A DNA stretch of 64,000 nucleotides from Irpex lacteus. Taxonomy: Eukaryota > Basidiomycota > Agaricomycetes > Polyporales > Irpicaceae. Made by a program: the position numbers and the translations under genes. The stretch spans positions 1 to 64,000 of the forward strand of contig MQVO02000030.1 in the NCBI GenBank assembly GCA_001986395.2, given 5' to 3'. Below the pieces are notes generated by a model. It did no database searches and had not been told where the DNA came from. It saw nothing but the letters and a program-made list of their open reading frames with translations. Positions 10,201 through 19,086 of this stretch are shown in pieces. How positions within the stretch are numbered: the stretch's first letter is position 1; every line of letters starts with the position of its first letter.

Positions 10201-12045
10201 GACATTGAGAAGAAGAAGAGGCCAGCGCGCTATGGTTCTATTCCTATGAACGAGCGTGAATCACGTTACTCTCAGCCTAAACTCGAACTATATGGATTAT
10301 ACCGAGCACTCCGCGCTTACAGACTCTATCTCATAGGAGTTCAGTCGCTTCAGGTCGAAGTAGATGCCAAGTATATTAAGGGAATGCTCAACGAGCCTGA
10401 CCTGCAGCCTAACGCTACCATCAACCGTTGGATTCAAGGAATCCTTCTGTTCGATTTTGAGCTCATTCACGTCCCTGCGGAACGTCACAAAGGACCTGAT
10501 GCCTTGTCACGCAGAGAACTAGCAGATGACGAAGAAGTCGAAAGCGAAGATGATGCATGGCTGGATAATATTGCGCTTTATAGTCAGACCCAGTTAACAC
10601 ATGACGATTATACCTACCATCGCCGCTATAGTTCCTATGTCTTATTATCACCCAAAGACCAGGTTCTTGCAGATATATTCCGATTCCTTACCACCCTTCA
10701 ACTGCCACCCGCACATGATACTGAGCAGACAAAGCGACAGTTCATAAGGAAAGCTCAACGTTTCTTCGTAAAAGACGGAGCAATGTTTAGACGCCAAGGC
10801 CAAAAGCCACCTACTAAAGTTATCCTTCGGGTAAATAAACGGCAGCAAATTCTGGAACAACTGCATGAGGAACTAGGACATCGCGGACAATACGCAGTCA
10901 TGCAAACCTGCAAAGAAAGGTTTTACTGGCCTACTATGTTTGACGACATAAAACAGCATATTAAATCCTGTCATGAGTGCCAACTCTGGACTACTCATAA
11001 GAGCCAGCTTCCATTGATGGTATCGACCCCTACCACTGTCTTTGCCAAGATTCACGTTGATGTTATGTACATGCCCAAGGTTAACAAGTTTGAATACATT
11101 GTAGCCGCACGTGATGACTTAACCGGAGCTGCAGAAGGACGCGCGTTACGTAACTTGAAAGCCACTACCTTAGCCAAGTTCTTCTTTGAAGAAATCCTCT
11201 GCCGATATGGAGCCGTTGGACAAGTCACCACAGATAACGGATCCGAGGTTCAAGGAGCATTTACTGAGCTCATGGACCGATATGGCTTGCCACGCATTTC
11301 AATCTCTCCTTACAATTCACGAGCTAATGGAGTAGTTGAACGAGGACACTTCACAATTCGCCAAAGCATCCTCAAAGCATGCAAAGGAAGAACTGCAGAC
11401 TGGCCAGACAAAGTTCATATGGCCTTCTTTGCTGACAAGTGTACTACACGCCGCCAGACAGGCTATTCGCCCTTCTATCTACTATACGGAACCTCACCAG
11501 TTCTACCAATTGACCTCACTGAAGCTTCGCTTATGGTTACAGGATTTCATTCAAACATGAGCTCTGAAGACCTACTAGCGCTGCGCATCCAACAGTTCCA
11601 GAAAAGAGATAAAGACTTAGAAGATGCCGCTGATACCCTCCGAAGACATCGCTTCAAGTCCAAGCAACAGTTTGAGAAGCGCTACCGAAGGACCCTGTGG
11701 ACAGATGATCTTGAAGCAGGTACCTTAGTGATCATGCGTAACAGTGCTAAGGACAAGAGTCTAGACAAGAAATACTCTCCAAGGTATTTAGGCCCATATG
11801 AAGTTGTTCGTCGAACCCGAGGCGGATCCTATGTCTTGAAGGAACTCGATGGAGCAGTTATGAGACAAGGTGTGGCTGCTCAACGTCTTCTACCGTATCT
11901 GTCAAGAGACGACACTCGGTTATCTCAACTGGCAGAAGATATTGAAGATAATGAAGATATGGATCAGGAAGATGCTTCAGACTCAGAAGAGGAAATGGAC
12001 ATAGAAGTTGATCATTTCAGTTCTTCTGACTCTGACAGCAACTGA
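6928..12045 (+). CDS. pol: Gypsy Pol: reverse transcriptase, RNase H, integrase
   Basis: The frame is open for 1705 codons. The first 600 or so residues resemble nothing I know and probably contain untranslated or spacer sequence. Reverse transcriptase spans about 9190-9900, with the catalytic box FIDD (in IADIFIDDL, about 9637-9660) in place of YVDD. RNase H follows to about 10500, including VLSVDSS and KLELYGL. Integrase has an HHCC zinc finger (HEELGHRG ... CHEC, about 10864-10983) and the DDE core: D in HVDVMY near 11053, D in TTDNGSE near 11231, E in GVVERGH near 11330. The C-terminus has a GPYEVV-type SH3-like region and an acidic tail. All catalytic residues are present, so Pol could be active. 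The true start is unknown. Confidence 0.88.
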   Translation: MGSTDSFGTTSQSLRAPLTWLSPSLYCSFLGTLTKDAHIFILRRNSRPFKHAHSTLLATSIMTQFGPSIIHSRFVSTMPTLTMSFISGTQDDWDGTGGWKPALARPEVRVTTPQTLTVSNGHGLSASPIPSSHRLRLQRPWSHVFRPHQRTHNSPTHPHLNTLPTYGIGFTIIRYEALLPLPHAITYSCPLRSFVSLWTFTWTSTTWQKSDENGEKYVLQSLSVDLSLTRVALEICITNICGLTDSISPTDPRYGPRACTIVPRCISSHHPIPLALCFTVSYAQLPAFALCPCAFACNLAMYFLVPYALCSSPSSTCMYVLGLWQYTGALGRELRISPSDHCELMSSSLYLAFFVVRAYEFKSLLTYKDFTSLLCRNASASTLEKFAKCQALPLVLYSGATDLGNLVRFNFVHSLANSSASYLGFQHGSVISVTQCTCKNISVPYEYLLLYKQPLQYIAGSYLTSCYLPFQPFAQELLSISDLPYKAVIMFASSAQYSDAPSADFRALSFPSRHASRLDNYIFDDYSKCQPALPPTLRKCVGYDYQNIYGSLHAQTAYDYDDHDMSPVYCNFAAAKYVDGIDDDEAPLYLTTSMHEAFADLDDDEVVICIDGEEVHSAWKRNVSQNSTTTEPQNADSFTMYKRVDRKVKPVPAVFPEDARVIRKFPEDPLKSLPPLPYQPPVFVPDPGGRLTEENLEEMNVNPNGFLLPEEEKLFIHILKLNQYSFVFEDSQRGSFREDYFSPYIIPIVPHEPWAFTNIPIPPGIKDKVVELLKEKIAAGVYEPSQSSYRSRWFCVLKKSGKLRLVHDLQPLNKVTIRDAGLPPNLDNFVEPFAGRQCYSVFDLYWGFDARKVHPKSRDMTAFLTPLGLLRITSLPTGFTNSPAEFQACMTFILQDEIPHIADIFIDDLPIKGPSSIYPDINGNPEVLPQNPGIRRFIWEHANDVHRILHRVGHAGGTFSPGKIQLCQPEVLIVGQKCTPEGRLPDEQKIEKILKWPTLKTVKDVRGFLGLCGTVRIWIKDYSQLARPLTELVRHDVDFEWDERRQQAFDALKAAITSPPALRPIDYTSALPVVLSVDSSFMAVGFILSQYDIEKKKRPARYGSIPMNERESRYSQPKLELYGLYRALRAYRLYLIGVQSLQVEVDAKYIKGMLNEPDLQPNATINRWIQGILLFDFELIHVPAERHKGPDALSRRELADDEEVESEDDAWLDNIALYSQTQLTHDDYTYHRRYSSYVLLSPKDQVLADIFRFLTTLQLPPAHDTEQTKRQFIRKAQRFFVKDGAMFRRQGQKPPTKVILRVNKRQQILEQLHEELGHRGQYAVMQTCKERFYWPTMFDDIKQHIKSCHECQLWTTHKSQLPLMVSTPTTVFAKIHVDVMYMPKVNKFEYIVAARDDLTGAAEGRALRNLKATTLAKFFFEEILCRYGAVGQVTTDNGSEVQGAFTELMDRYGLPRISISPYNSRANGVVERGHFTIRQSILKACKGRTADWPDKVHMAFFADKCTTRRQTGYSPFYLLYGTSPVLPIDLTEASLMVTGFHSNMSSEDLLALRIQQFQKRDKDLEDAADTLRRHRFKSKQQFEKRYRRTLWTDDLEAGTLVIMRNSAKDKSLDKKYSPRYLGPYEVVRRTRGGSYVLKELDGAVMRQGVAAQRLLPYLSRDDTRLSQLAEDIEDNEDMDQEDASDSEEEMDIEVDHFSSSDSDSN

Positions 12046-12075
12046 GGACAGTTGCAATTTCAAGTGCCCCGCGGA

Positions 12076-13245
12076 TGTAACGCCATTACTTTGTAATGTG
12101 TTAGTTACATGCATAAGACTTGTTACTGGACTTCACAGACTTAGCAGAGGTATCCGACATCACCTACGCTCAAGGTAGTACTGAGGCTATGCACGATTAC
12201 GCAGTATGACACGCTTACTCCGCAAGCCCCACAAGCCCCGCAGACGCATCAGCTTGACCTATGAGTCGTTCGGAGCCTATGACACAGTAGTGGAGCCAGT
12301 CTCCACAAGCTTACTGCATAGTGGATACCACGCTCCACGCATCGGAGCATATTGCACAGTCAGTCCCCGCTTACCCCGCAGTCTCCACGCAGTTATGTGA
12401 CTCATACCGACTGTGCATTACGCAGTCATGGCCATTTTAGATACAGCTCCACGAGATCCGACAAGTAGATACATGACCTCCTGTACATATAAATAGAGGG
12501 GCACTTTCACCCCAAGAATGCATGCAACCTTTACCGATCTAGTCAAGTAGGGAACAGTCAGTCGTACGTTAACGCATATAGCTTAGGTGTAACTCCACGA
12601 GCGGGTTAGCCTTTCAGAACTCCTTGGTTGACTTGGTAGCTATCACGTAAGTAGGCACTCATCAGGCGCACAAGAGCTGCGAAGGGAGCTGTCTATTACG
12701 CTGCTAGTATCAAGTTACTCGTGAGGATTCAGCCGTATTCGATTTCGTACCAAGTATCGTATTCGTATTAGTCTAGGTCAGTCAAGGATAGGTTATTCTC
12801 TTACTTCTTACTCTCTCACTCTACTCTCTACTCTCTCAATTCCAACCCACCATCCTATAGTCTACGCTGCTAGTATCAAGTTACTCGTGAGGATTCAGCC
12901 GTATTCGATTTCGTACCAAGTATCGTATTCGTATTAGTCTAGGTCAGTCAAGGATAGGTTATTCTCTTACTTCTTACTCTCTCACTCTACTCTCTACTCT
13001 CTACTCTCTCAACTCCAACCCACCATTCTATAGTCTATAGTTCCTGTCTAACAATCTTTCACTCCCCAACACGAACGACCGGGATAGATCGACCTAACGT
13101 CTGGTCCATTGACTCTCGGCAGAACGAGATAAGGCTTGTGTATCGTAGACTGTACTCTGACCTTCGTGTCTGACACTTACCGCGTCTTAGTCTTCTTACG
13201 TATCCCAGGCCGCCGCACTTGCTATCTCATTTTCTGATCTCGACA
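12076..13245 (+). repeat. Gypsy 3' LTR, 1170 bp
   Basis: Begins TGTAACGCCATTACTTTGTA and ends CGACA, so it has TG...CA ends. Its last 356 bases equal the start of the window. The middle contains a tandem duplication (12697-13035). A relative of this LTR with the same ends is inserted at 59687-60567. I find no clear polypurine tract in the bases before 12076. Confidence 0.9.
12697..13035 (+). repeat. 166-bp tandem duplication inside the Gypsy 3' LTR
   Basis: The segment starting TACGCTGCTAGTATCAAG at 12697 starts again at 12863. The second copy differs by a short expansion of the CTCTACT run and a few substitutions. The window start corresponds to a point in the second copy, so it is not known whether the left LTR has both copies. 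Confidence 0.9.
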
Positions 13246-13247
13246 CC

Positions 13248-15401
13248 GATCACCACAACGTACTCGTCAGGCGGGACGTCGTATTCCTCGATGACCAACC
13301 ACCCATGTCTTGCGACAATTCCCTCTCCTCTCCCCTATGGGAGGACCTACTGTACCCACGTGATACGCGACATGTCGACAAGCCAGAACGAATCACCACC
13401 CCAGCGCCGCCCGCAGATCATGACGCCCAGCGCGATCAGCCTGCCGAGCCAAGCGTTGAAACCCCGCAGGCGCTCGAGGAAAGATTGCCTGAAGAGGCAG
13501 TCGTACTCCCTCCGCGACCTCGTGGCCTTCCCGCGCGATACCGCAGTACTGACAACTCCGAGTATTCGTCCGAGGGGGGCCTGAGGGTGCAGGTGAAACG
13601 TGGAGCTGTCACGCTTAACCATGCGGACACGAACGTACGAACACTCGCAGACAACGTACGGATCATCTCAGACAACGAGGTAGAGATCGACGACCCGAAC
13701 CCCGTACAACTAGCTCAGATCTGCGAATCTCTCTTCGACTCCGATCAACCCATGTCTGCTGTAGCCCTCAACGCCATGACGCCAATCGACGATCCCTCAG
13801 CCACGGATCCCCTCACTATACGCCAAGCCCAGAACGGCCCATACTGGAACCACTGGCTCGCCGCGTTGCACGAGGAGACCGAAGCTCTCAAGGCCAAGGG
13901 TGTCTACACCGAGGTCGATCGACTTCCCCCAGGCAGAAAGGCAGTCGGCGCCAAATGGGTCCTGCACATCAAACGGAATTCTGATGGGCACATCTCGCGA
14001 TTCAAGGCCAGACTCGTCGCCAAGGGGTTTACTCAAATCCCCGGGCAAGACTTCACGTACACTTTCGCGCCGGTCGCCTGGTGGGACTCCATCAGAACGC
14101 TACTCGCGATCGCTGCATCCCAAGACTTCTATCTACGGAGTATCGACATCAAGACTGCCTTCTTGAACGGTCCTCTAGATGAAGAAATCTATTTGCGTGC
14201 GCCAGAGTTCGCTGGGACTGGAATCTGGCGACTACGGAAAGGCCTGTATGGCTTGAAGCAGGCCGGAAGACAGTGGTACATCACGTTCAACCAGAAGTAC
14301 GAGACTCTAGGGTTCAGGCGATGCGAGACAGACTGGAGCGTCCACGTAAGGAAACGCAAGGAAGTCCAGTCCGCATCAGCTACCAGCGTCGACGACATCA
14401 TGCTCAGCACGCCCGGCGAGGACGAATCAGACCTCATCACAAAGGACCTTGGCGACATATTCGAGATCACCGACAACGGCCCACTAGACTGGCACCTGGG
14501 ATGCAAGATCATCAGGTACCGTTCACGACGATCGATCATAATATCCCAGGAACCCTACTCCACGTCTATCCTCCGCCAGTTCGGCATGGAATTCTCGAAC
14601 GCCGCATCCACGCCACTACCTCCCAAGACGCACCTATCCACGGATGACTGCCCGAAGACCGAAGCAGAACGTCTGGAGATGCAGAAGGAGCCGTACTGCG
14701 CAGTCGTTGGAAAGATGATGTACCTGGCCAACACAACGCGTCCCGACATCTCATTCGCCGTACGAGAACTAGCGAAGTTCATGTCTAATTACGGCAGAGC
14801 TCACTGGAACGCGGCCAAACACCTCCTACGCTACCTGCAGGGCACTCGGTCAATTGGACTCGTTCTAGGCCAAATCGACGACCCTTACCCCATCTTCCGC
14901 GGTTTCTCCGACTCAGACTGGGCAAGCAGCCAGGACAGGCAGTCGATCTCAGGATTCGTAATGATGATCGGGAACTCCCCAATCGCGTGGAGCTCGAGAC
15001 AACAGGCTGTAGTGGCCCTATCCTCCTGCGAGGCCGAATACCTGGCCCTCACTCAAGCGGCCTGCGAAGCCATGTGGCTACGACAGTTCCTCGGAGAACT
15101 AGGGTACCCGCAGAACGCGGCCACGACCATCTACTGCGATAACAACGGCGCCGTCGCATGCGCACACGACCCTCACGGGCACACGAAGATGAAACACATC
15201 GACATCAGACTTCATTTCCTCCGCGACTACGTCAACAAGAATATCATTACTATCACGCGAGTCGACGGGAAGGAGAACAAAGCTGATTTATTGACGAAGG
15301 CACTGGCTAGGGTTCAGCACGACGAAGCTCTACGTATGATTGGGATGGACGGATCGGGTCAAGGGGGGGTGTCAGACGGTGTCCCGACCGTGACCGAATG
15401 A
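13248..15401 (+). CDS. Copia polyprotein, C-terminal part (integrase end, RT, RNase H)
   Basis: The frame opens without a start because the Gypsy element interrupts it. The first residues VLVRRDVVFLDD are the typical end of a Copia integrase region. Reverse transcriptase has GAKWVLHIKR (about 13945-13974), RFKARLVAKGFTQ, the D of SIDIKTAFLNG near 14150, LRKGLYGLKQ near 14233 and the catalytic SVDDIML near 14390-14410. RNase H has GFSDSDWASS near 14906 and ALSSCEAEYLAL near 15015, then YCDNNGAVA and KMKHIDIRLHFLRD. The frame is intact to its stop, so the copy was probably functional before the Gypsy inserted. The stop lies inside the 3' LTR, which is common in compact Copia elements. Confidence 0.9.
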   Translation, partial: DHHNVLVRRDVVFLDDQPPMSCDNSLSSPLWEDLLYPRDTRHVDKPERITTPAPPADHDAQRDQPAEPSVETPQALEERLPEEAVVLPPRPRGLPARYRSTDNSEYSSEGGLRVQVKRGAVTLNHADTNVRTLADNVRIISDNEVEIDDPNPVQLAQICESLFDSDQPMSAVALNAMTPIDDPSATDPLTIRQAQNGPYWNHWLAALHEETEALKAKGVYTEVDRLPPGRKAVGAKWVLHIKRNSDGHISRFKARLVAKGFTQIPGQDFTYTFAPVAWWDSIRTLLAIAASQDFYLRSIDIKTAFLNGPLDEEIYLRAPEFAGTGIWRLRKGLYGLKQAGRQWYITFNQKYETLGFRRCETDWSVHVRKRKEVQSASATSVDDIMLSTPGEDESDLITKDLGDIFEITDNGPLDWHLGCKIIRYRSRRSIIISQEPYSTSILRQFGMEFSNAASTPLPPKTHLSTDDCPKTEAERLEMQKEPYCAVVGKMMYLANTTRPDISFAVRELAKFMSNYGRAHWNAAKHLLRYLQGTRSIGLVLGQIDDPYPIFRGFSDSDWASSQDRQSISGFVMMIGNSPIAWSSRQQAVVALSSCEAEYLALTQAACEAMWLRQFLGELGYPQNAATTIYCDNNGAVACAHDPHGHTKMKHIDIRLHFLRDYVNKNIITITRVDGKENKADLLTKALARVQHDEALRMIGMDGSGQGGVSDGVPTVTE

Positions 15402-15593
15402 GGAAGGAGAGCGCATCACGCGAGTTCCCGTAGATTGACTCTCCGCCCGATCGAGCAATTTTCCATGTAGAAAACGTCAGCCTCGGCACAGAGGAGCGCC
15501 ATCGTCTCTTACTCTGTGCCAGGTATGTGCGGCCATCTCCGCCCAATAATAATCGTCTCTTACTCTGTGCCAGAACCACATATCTGATTGACA
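15370..15593 (+). repeat. Copia 3' LTR (probable boundaries)
   Basis: It follows a polypurine tract (AAGGGGGGG, 15361-15369). It starts TGTCAGACGG and a matching end ATTGACA is found at 15587-15593, giving 224 bp with TG...CA ends. A 22-bp direct repeat (TCGTCTCTTACTCTGTGCCA and neighbours) occurs at about 15511 and 15552. The left LTR is not in the window, so the right boundary is inferred. Confidence 0.65.
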
Positions 15594-16264
15594 CCCACAA
15601 ACTAAACTCAGTGACGATAATCGTCCAATAATCCCAGAATGTTGACCCACGACATTTGGGGTGCGGTTTCCTGGGAAGAGCTGGTTTCCATTTAGGAGGT
15701 TTGATCGGTGAGTGGCCCTGCGTTGACCACCATGGGTACTCCAGGCAACTCGCAGACGAGAAGTAGTTGATGGAGGTGATGATGGTATTTGAGGACATGT
15801 GGCAGTAGCAAGTGGTAGGATATGGAAATTGCAACGGCTGAGCGGAGGTATTTGGTCGAGCTACGGTGGTGGTGGTGGCGATAAGAAAGGTGGTCTACCC
15901 ATGCACGGTTTCGGTCGTTGCAAATTGAGCGTCTACTCTCATTTTAGGCTTTCCCCTCCTATTCAACAACCTCTCTTAAGCCCTCGTACTCCTATCTCAC
16001 AGGTTATCATTTGTATACTCGGGTACAAGTTTTCAACAATGTGAACTTGTTCCTGAAACCGCCGGATGTATGTGGGACGATTCTACTGCAGGCGATCGTC
16101 GCAGTATTTTGGTTCGGGGTGTTCAAGGCTTGTAGGACTACTGAGTAGCCGTGGTTTGGACTGGTCGAGGTGAAGAAACAAGAAACTGCAGCCGAAATGT
16201 TGGTTGATTTATCGCTTCACGTGGCCTGTATGTTCTTCCGTTTTCTCGCCAGACATTCGCTGAA
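15594..16264. other. Unassigned DNA right of the Copia element
   Basis: No gene is convincing. On the minus strand an ATG at about 15800 opens a frame running leftwards into the Copia LTR, with a possible splice donor in it. This could be the 5' end of a gene cut by the Copia insertion, but nothing in its residues is recognisable. Confidence 0.35.
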
Positions 16265-16567
16265 TACTGTACTATTTCGACCGTAGCGGGCCTGGGTTGT
16301 GACTGTGACGCGGTTGGTTGTTAGATTCTAACAACCAACAGGGGGGTGCGACCGTGACACCCGCTATTTTAACAACACTTGTCACGGACGTGTCACTCAG
16401 TGCGCCGCAGGCACGGAAAATTTGTGACAAATTGTGACATGCGTGATGTGTCGACCCGCCAAGATTTAACAACATCCCCCGCCGTGACCCGTGACAGGCG
16501 CCGAAATAACAACATTTTCGACGTCGTTGTGACCCGTGACCCCCGTTACGGTCGTAATAGTACAGTA
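16265..16567. mobile_element. MITE-like element with about 26-bp terminal inverted repeats
   Basis: The left end TACTGTACTATTTCGACCGT... (16265-16290) matches the reverse complement of 16541-16567 with about two mismatches. Both ends abut TA, compatible with a TA target duplication (Tc1/mariner-like), so the element proper may be 16267-16565. It has no coding sequence. Inside, TGTGAC/GTGACA-type words and TAACAAC words recur many times near both ends. A perfect 13-bp-arm palindrome with a one-base centre lies at 16313-16339. The subterminal word arrays could be transposase binding sites. The family of the source transposon is not known. Confidence 0.75.
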
Positions 16568-17417
16568 GCCGTACTGTAGTGTCTCTGTCTTCGGCTCATG
16601 TCTGAAGAAGACATGTAGTCGTGGAAATTAAACCTCAGAAGCGTGGTCGAAGTTCGACTGGGCTATGGTGATTACTATATTATGCGGGCAGCATGACATT
16701 GTGCCAATACACATCTCGTCATTCTGAAAAACTGGGCCGCGGAATTAAACGTGAGCACTGAGCTTGCATCGGTTTATATTATCATGCAGTTTTCGGTCTC
16801 TACTTCACTCTGTAAGTTGCCAGCTGCAGGCCTAAAAAAATCTAACCAACGATGATCGTCAGCGACGACGCTCTTATACCCCTTTCATATTGCTCCGAAA
16901 TGCTGAAGATAATCCATCAAGCCTCATCCTCGCAAAACTCACCGAACCGAATATCAATGCTCGATTTTTTGGTTTTCGGCTTCCTCCTTAGAAAGGGACC
17001 CGGCAGAAGTTGTACCTTGACGGCGAATATGGGTCCAGTCGTGCGTATGCTCATGATCAGTGTCCATTTCGATCTTTCGTTGGCTGAGTGCGCTTGTACG
17101 CTCGCATGACGTAGTGGATGCATGATGGGTGGCGGCGGTAGCGGTCTTCGCGTGCTATCATATCTCAAGCGAGGATTCTGAGTATCTGCTCAAGACCTGG
17201 GTACGCGGCCGCTATCGCTACATTCTGTAAAGGGGATGGCTGCATTTAACCTGACCTCGACGATCAACAGTTTTCTCATGAGATGCATCAAATACCCAGG
17301 GCCAGCGAGTCGACGGCGGGACTCTCAGCTGGGAATCTCGACTTACGCTGGCCTTGATATGAACATGTACATACTTAATCGGCATGACAGCATACGTGAG
17401 GTACTTTCTGCCCGATT
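16568..17417. other. Intergenic, no gene seen
   Basis: About 850 bases with only short scattered frames on both strands. No repeat or RNA gene recognised. Confidence 0.5.
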
Positions 17418-17423
17418 CATCCC

Positions 17424-17431
17424 TATATAAG
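17424..17431 (+). promoter_or_regulatory. TATA box of the BTB-like gene
   Basis: TATATAAG lies about 290 bases upstream of the chosen ATG. Transcription would begin near 17455-17465, leaving a long leader with a short upstream ORF (ATG 17469 to TAA) and possibly an intron near 17580. Confidence 0.55.
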
Positions 17432-17717
17432 TCGAGCAGTCTCTCACACGATTGATTTTGTCTAGACTATGACGCACCGCATTCTATCACACAGTTAAGA
17501 AGCATCGTCCTACTAGGCGCCGAAGACGTCAGCGTTGATATCACGCTTCAGTTTTTTCGACTACATAAACGGACGAACAAGTAAGTATGCTTCAATCGAT
17601 CGAAGGTGTATAGTCAACTCGCCAGTTGCGTTGCACGAGGCTGCTTGCAAGTTATCCTCGTTGTTGCAATTGTTCTCTGCCTCAAAGTATTCTTCGGTTT
17701 GGAAGGGAGACGTCAAC

Positions 17718-18826
17718 ATGTCGACTAGTGATCTTTCGGTACGTGACCCGTCCTCAGCAATGTGCCCTATGAAATTATATGTCATGATCATTGTGATACA
17801 CAGCTTAGCTCCCTCAAGGATATCCCACCTTTTCCAACCGACAATCGCCCAGCCCGGGTGTCCGTAGTCTTCAATGGAGAACGCAATCCACGCTTGGCGG
17901 ACGTACTCCCCGACATAATCATTTGCTCATCGGACCACGTATACTTTGCTATACATAGCCAACAAGTCACGCTTACCTCGAAGAATAACTTTGCCGGCCT
18001 TCTCACCGCTAACACTCTCGGAACGCCAACCGCCCCTACCCAGCTTACTCTAGAAGAGCCATGTGTCGTTCTGAACAGTCTTTTCCGTACCATGTACGGC
18101 CTCTCCGCCGATGAACACCCACTTGATCTCGACAGTATCAGTGCCACACTCAAGGCACTGGGGAAGTATGGAATGACGCCATTGGAACTCCACGTCTTCG
18201 AAGGCACTTGCCTTTACAGCGCTGCCATGGCCGAGGCCCGCAACCAGCCATTCGATACCTATGGGGTTGCGGCTCAATACTCCCTCGAAGACCTCGCAGT
18301 GGCAGTATCCGCTTGCACCATTCTGCACTCGCCGTATTCCATGTCGTTTGAGCTCGGCGAACGCATGGGCGTACAGTACCTGCATCGCCTGTACCTGCTG
18401 CACGGGAGGCGCGACCACGCCATCAGAGAAATGTTCCACATCGAACCGGCAGACCATGCGACGAAGTCGTATTGCTCGGACATTCAACAGCAGCAGAACA
18501 GGATGGAGTTCTCTAACGCCTGCGCACTGATGGTGTGGGATGCTCCTGGTAAGCGAGCTGGTATCACTTGCGACTATTGGCCGTTCAATAACGTTCGAAT
18601 GGGCGCAGATATATCCCACCATATCATCAAGGCTTGTATGAACGAGGTTGCGGAGAACACAAACTGTCCTGACTGCAAGACGGCGTTGACTGTCGCCACC
18701 GAAAAGATCCTTACTGAATGGGATAACCTGCAGGCAAGTGCATACACCTCAGACACACCAGACCCGCTTCTCACTCACGTGCATGTGCATTTTAGACTAC
18801 TATATAATACTGTCTTTTCCGCCTGA
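17718..18826 (+). CDS. BTB/POZ-like domain protein
   Basis: Two exons: 17718-17738 and 17804-18826, with a 65-bp intron (GTACGT...CACAG). Exon 1 gives seven codons that join in frame, making 347 residues. The N-terminal third has the DIIICSSDHVYFAIHSQQVT pattern of fungal BTB proteins: a segment of disallowed exposure followed by a dimerisation fold. A longer alpha-helical region follows (residues about 110-290) with His and Cys residues near the C-terminus. Such proteins are expanded in mushrooms, and most have no known function; some BTB proteins are adaptors for Cullin-3 ubiquitin ligases. The C-terminal end may have one more intron near 18730-18800 that I could not decide. No frame damage seen. 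Confidence 0.72.
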
Positions 18827-19086
18827 ACATCACGTTGATCACTATTCAGTCCGAATCAAAGTTGGTTTGAGAAGCTCTATCTGCTAGTGTCTGTGTACCA
18901 GTCTAACCTGTATGATTGTGACAGTGTTTGGCGAAATACCCGCCTTTGCATGTTCTACGATATAACCCCATCAACGTATATTCCACGCTCGTTAGCAGGC
19001 CCAATATTCCTGGCTTTCCTGGTGTACCATTAATATTATGCATACAATGACTTCTTTGGTTGTAGTCTGCTGAATCCAAATAGTGA
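18827..19086. other. Spacer between convergent BTB gene and GTPase pseudogene
   Basis: A 260-bp stretch holding the 3' flank of the BTB-like gene. Nothing else seen. Confidence 0.5.

Larger units (their letters stand above)
1..13245 (+). mobile_element. Ty3/Gypsy LTR retrotransposon, left end off-window
   Basis: Positions 1-356 and 12890-13245 are the same sequence in direct orientation, so they are the two LTRs. Between them lie a primer binding site, gag-protease sequence, an extra ORF and pol in the order protease, reverse transcriptase, RNase H, integrase, which defines Ty3/Gypsy. Internal sequence is 357-12075 and the 3' LTR is 1170 bp. If the left LTR has the same length the element is about 14 kb, very large for the class. 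I see no difference between the LTR parts that can be compared, so the insertion looks young. The bases right of the 3' LTR continue a Copia reading frame, so this element is nested in a Copia copy. No chromodomain was recognised after the integrase. Confidence 0.93.
13246..15593 (+). mobile_element. Ty1/Copia retrotransposon, 3' half
   Basis: Directly after the Gypsy LTR a Copia polyprotein continues in frame from 13248 to a stop at 15401, followed by a short LTR. The gag, protease and most of the integrase must lie left of the window, on the other side of the Gypsy insertion. Order reverse transcriptase then RNase H at the 3' end, with integrase sequence upstream, is diagnostic of Ty1/Copia. 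Confidence 0.9.

Noticed and set aside
11700..12045. Chromodomain at the Gypsy integrase C-terminus
   Set aside because: Only a GPYEVV-type SH3-like segment and an acidic tail are seen; no aromatic cage pattern.
12076..12090. Polypurine tract before the Gypsy 3' LTR
   Set aside because: The preceding bases are not purine-rich; the LTR boundary rests on the match to the solo LTR and the TG start.
18730..18800. Additional intron at the end of the BTB-like gene
   Set aside because: Only a GC donor is available and the frame is open without it; left unspliced.
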